IMG/VR virus record: IMGVR_UViG_3300018081_000012
Location: 1 to 29,850 of that record
DNA length: 29,850 nt
Direction: 5' to 3' (one strand)
Source of the DNA: a virus
The stretch's first letter is position 1, and each line of letters opens with the position of its first letter. Positions 28,688 through 29,850 of this stretch are shown piece after piece. The position numbers and the translations under genes were made by a program. The notes under the pieces are model-generated. The model did not search any database. It saw nothing but the letters and a program-made list of their open reading frames with translations, and was not told where the DNA came from.

Positions 28688-29850
28688 GCCACTCCGCCCC
28701 ATCTCTGATGAAATTCAAATCCATGTGTACTTTCTTTTTTCAGTTTAAACAAATCTAAGGGTGCTACTGCAAAATCTACCGCTGAAGCTAAGGCATCTTT
28801 GATATCGTCATGAGCTGGATTAGCGAAGACAAGCTCTTCTTCTAATGCTTGACAGTTACCGCCCATGTAATGCCAGATCTGATGATTAGCATACTTAGGT
28901 TCTAGGACAGCCATGATACGTTCTTCTTTAGAACCTTGCCATCTAGAAGGACGGAACTCGTCGACTACTAGAGACAGCCCATAAGGGCGAATGTAGTTGT
29001 CCTTTAAGTCTTGTACTATAACCGCTTGGGCTACGCTTACTTCGGCTCTTATTTTTCTGAAGCCCCATTTCTCATACAACTTTAATATTCGATTGAAGTA
29101 CTCAGATATCTTATCTGTTTTAAATCTATCTATTTCTAATATGTAATAGTTAAGATGACCGTCTACCCCCAGAACCACGATCGACGTGGAGTCTGCTTTT
29201 TTTCCGGTGGAGAAGGCAAAGTCGACACTGGCGACGACGTTGAGCTTGTCTCCTTTGAAGTACCATTTACCGTCTCGACGGGCGAGGTAGTTTTGGTCGT
29301 AGTATTGGAAGAGGTCCCTTTGGATAGGCGAGGAATCGACGTCGTGCGGATCGTTATAGTATTGGGCCCGGAAGTGTACCTTATTGAGGTACTGTGACTT
29401 CTTTGTAGCGAGAATCTCTCTGTTGAAGCCGAACCATTTACCATCCGAACGTTGCTGGCGCGGCCAGAGAAATTCGCCAGTTCCATCTCCAATTGATTCA
29501 ACTTGTCGCTCAAAAACCTCGAATAGGGGTTCCGTTGAAATAACATTTCCCAATTCATCGTAACTTTCAATCTCCATTTCTGATATATCGTAATACAAAT
29601 CTTTAGGGTGATAACGAGTACCGACAACCCACTCTCTAGAGTTAACTGTTTCGACCGATGATAGGAGCGAATACTGGTCCTTTACGCGAGTTCTGCCTTC
29701 GTCTAGATAGGCGTTAGCTTCAACCACCACGTCATCCAGAACAGCAATATCGCAATGCATGCCAACGATATTGGAAGTAAGACCAGCAGTAAAAATAGAA
29801 GGGTCGCGTATAGACTCTTTCTTACGTTCTGGGTGATCAATGGATATTTC
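28684..29850 (-). CDS. large terminase subunit, C-terminal part (5' end outside window)
   Basis: The frame is open to the window edge, giving 388 residues. HCDIAVLDDVV, about 30 residues into the visible part, is the Walker B strand with its acidic pair. VVGTRYHPKDLYYDISE follows as the coupling motif. The nuclease domain shows VASVDFAFSTGKKADSTSIV with its Asp, then IRAEVSVAQAVIVQDL with Glu, and NPAHDDIKDALASAVD with the last acidic pair: the RNase H-like metal site of large terminases (family knowledge). The ATPase Walker A lies outside the window. It packages DNA into the portal. The TGA overlaps the portal start. The end (TKKESTHGFEFHQRWGGVA) is short, as in T7-like relatives. Confidence 0.95.
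   Translation of the reverse strand, partial: EISIDHPERKKESIRDPSIFTAGLTSNIVGMHCDIAVLDDVVVEANAYLDEGRTRVKDQYSLLSSVETVNSREWVVGTRYHPKDLYYDISEMEIESYDELGNVISTEPLFEVFERQVESIGDGTGEFLWPRQQRSDGKWFGFNREILATKKSQYLNKVHFRAQYYNDPHDVDSSPIQRDLFQYYDQNYLARRDGKWYFKGDKLNVVASVDFAFSTGKKADSTSIVVLGVDGHLNYYILEIDRFKTDKISEYFNRILKLYEKWGFRKIRAEVSVAQAVIVQDLKDNYIRPYGLSLVVDEFRPSRWQGSKEERIMAVLEPKYANHQIWHYMGGNCQALEEELVFANPAHDDIKDALASAVDFAVAPLDLFKLKKESTHGFEFHQRWGGVA

Noticed and set aside
1-29850. CRISPR array, insertion sequence or integrase
   Set aside because: No regularly spaced repeats, terminal inverted repeats with transposase, or recombinase-like proteins were seen.

Overview
The window looks like about 30 kb of a T7-like (short-tailed, podovirus) phage genome. 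The diagnostic genes are the C-terminal end of a T7-type family A DNA polymerase, a T7 endonuclease I homologue, and a late block with large terminase, portal, scaffold, major capsid protein, tail tubular proteins A and B and internal virion proteins of about the T7 sizes. No phage RNA polymerase, integrase or host gene is visible. The host cannot be read from the sequence; a GH108-type endolysin and T7-like virion genes suggest a Gram-negative host, which is inference.

Left arm, plus strand (1-6977): replication and recombination genes mixed with many very small genes. These are the DNA polymerase end, a probable ssDNA-binding protein, a 1.5-kb non-coding stretch dense in perfect stem-loops, a membrane protein, a PD-(D/E)XK exonuclease with Cas4-like cysteines, two tiny Cys-rich proteins, a structured leader, endonuclease I, then a run of small basic, acidic or one-helix membrane proteins and a 240-residue protein. 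Genes are packed with ATGA overlaps and strong AAGGAG sites.

Junction (6978-7211): the two arms converge here. It holds two stem-loop structures, a strong hairpin terminator with T tracts on both strands, and a fragment resembling the 5' half of a tRNA.

Right arm, minus strand (29850 down to 7212): the late operon. In transcription order it is terminase (cut by the window edge), portal, an 87-residue protein, scaffold, capsid, probable decoration protein, a 57-residue protein, beta-helix tailspike, endolysin, three membrane proteins (holin/spanin candidates), tail tube A, a 103-residue protein, tail tube B, gp14-like, gp16-like and gp15-like internal virion proteins, a large protein with an HExxH metallopeptidase motif, and a protein with an H-x16-C pattern like L,D-transpeptidases. 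Compared with T7, terminase comes first, and tailspike plus lysis genes sit between capsid and tail tube genes.

The most striking item is the 1190-2745 region. It has no convincing long ORF, is more GC-rich than its flanks, and folds by eye into more than fifteen hairpins and nested multibranch elements, two of them with canonical tRNA T-loops. It is best explained as a giant structured phage RNA of the ornate kind represented by GOLLD and ROOL; family membership could not be tested here.
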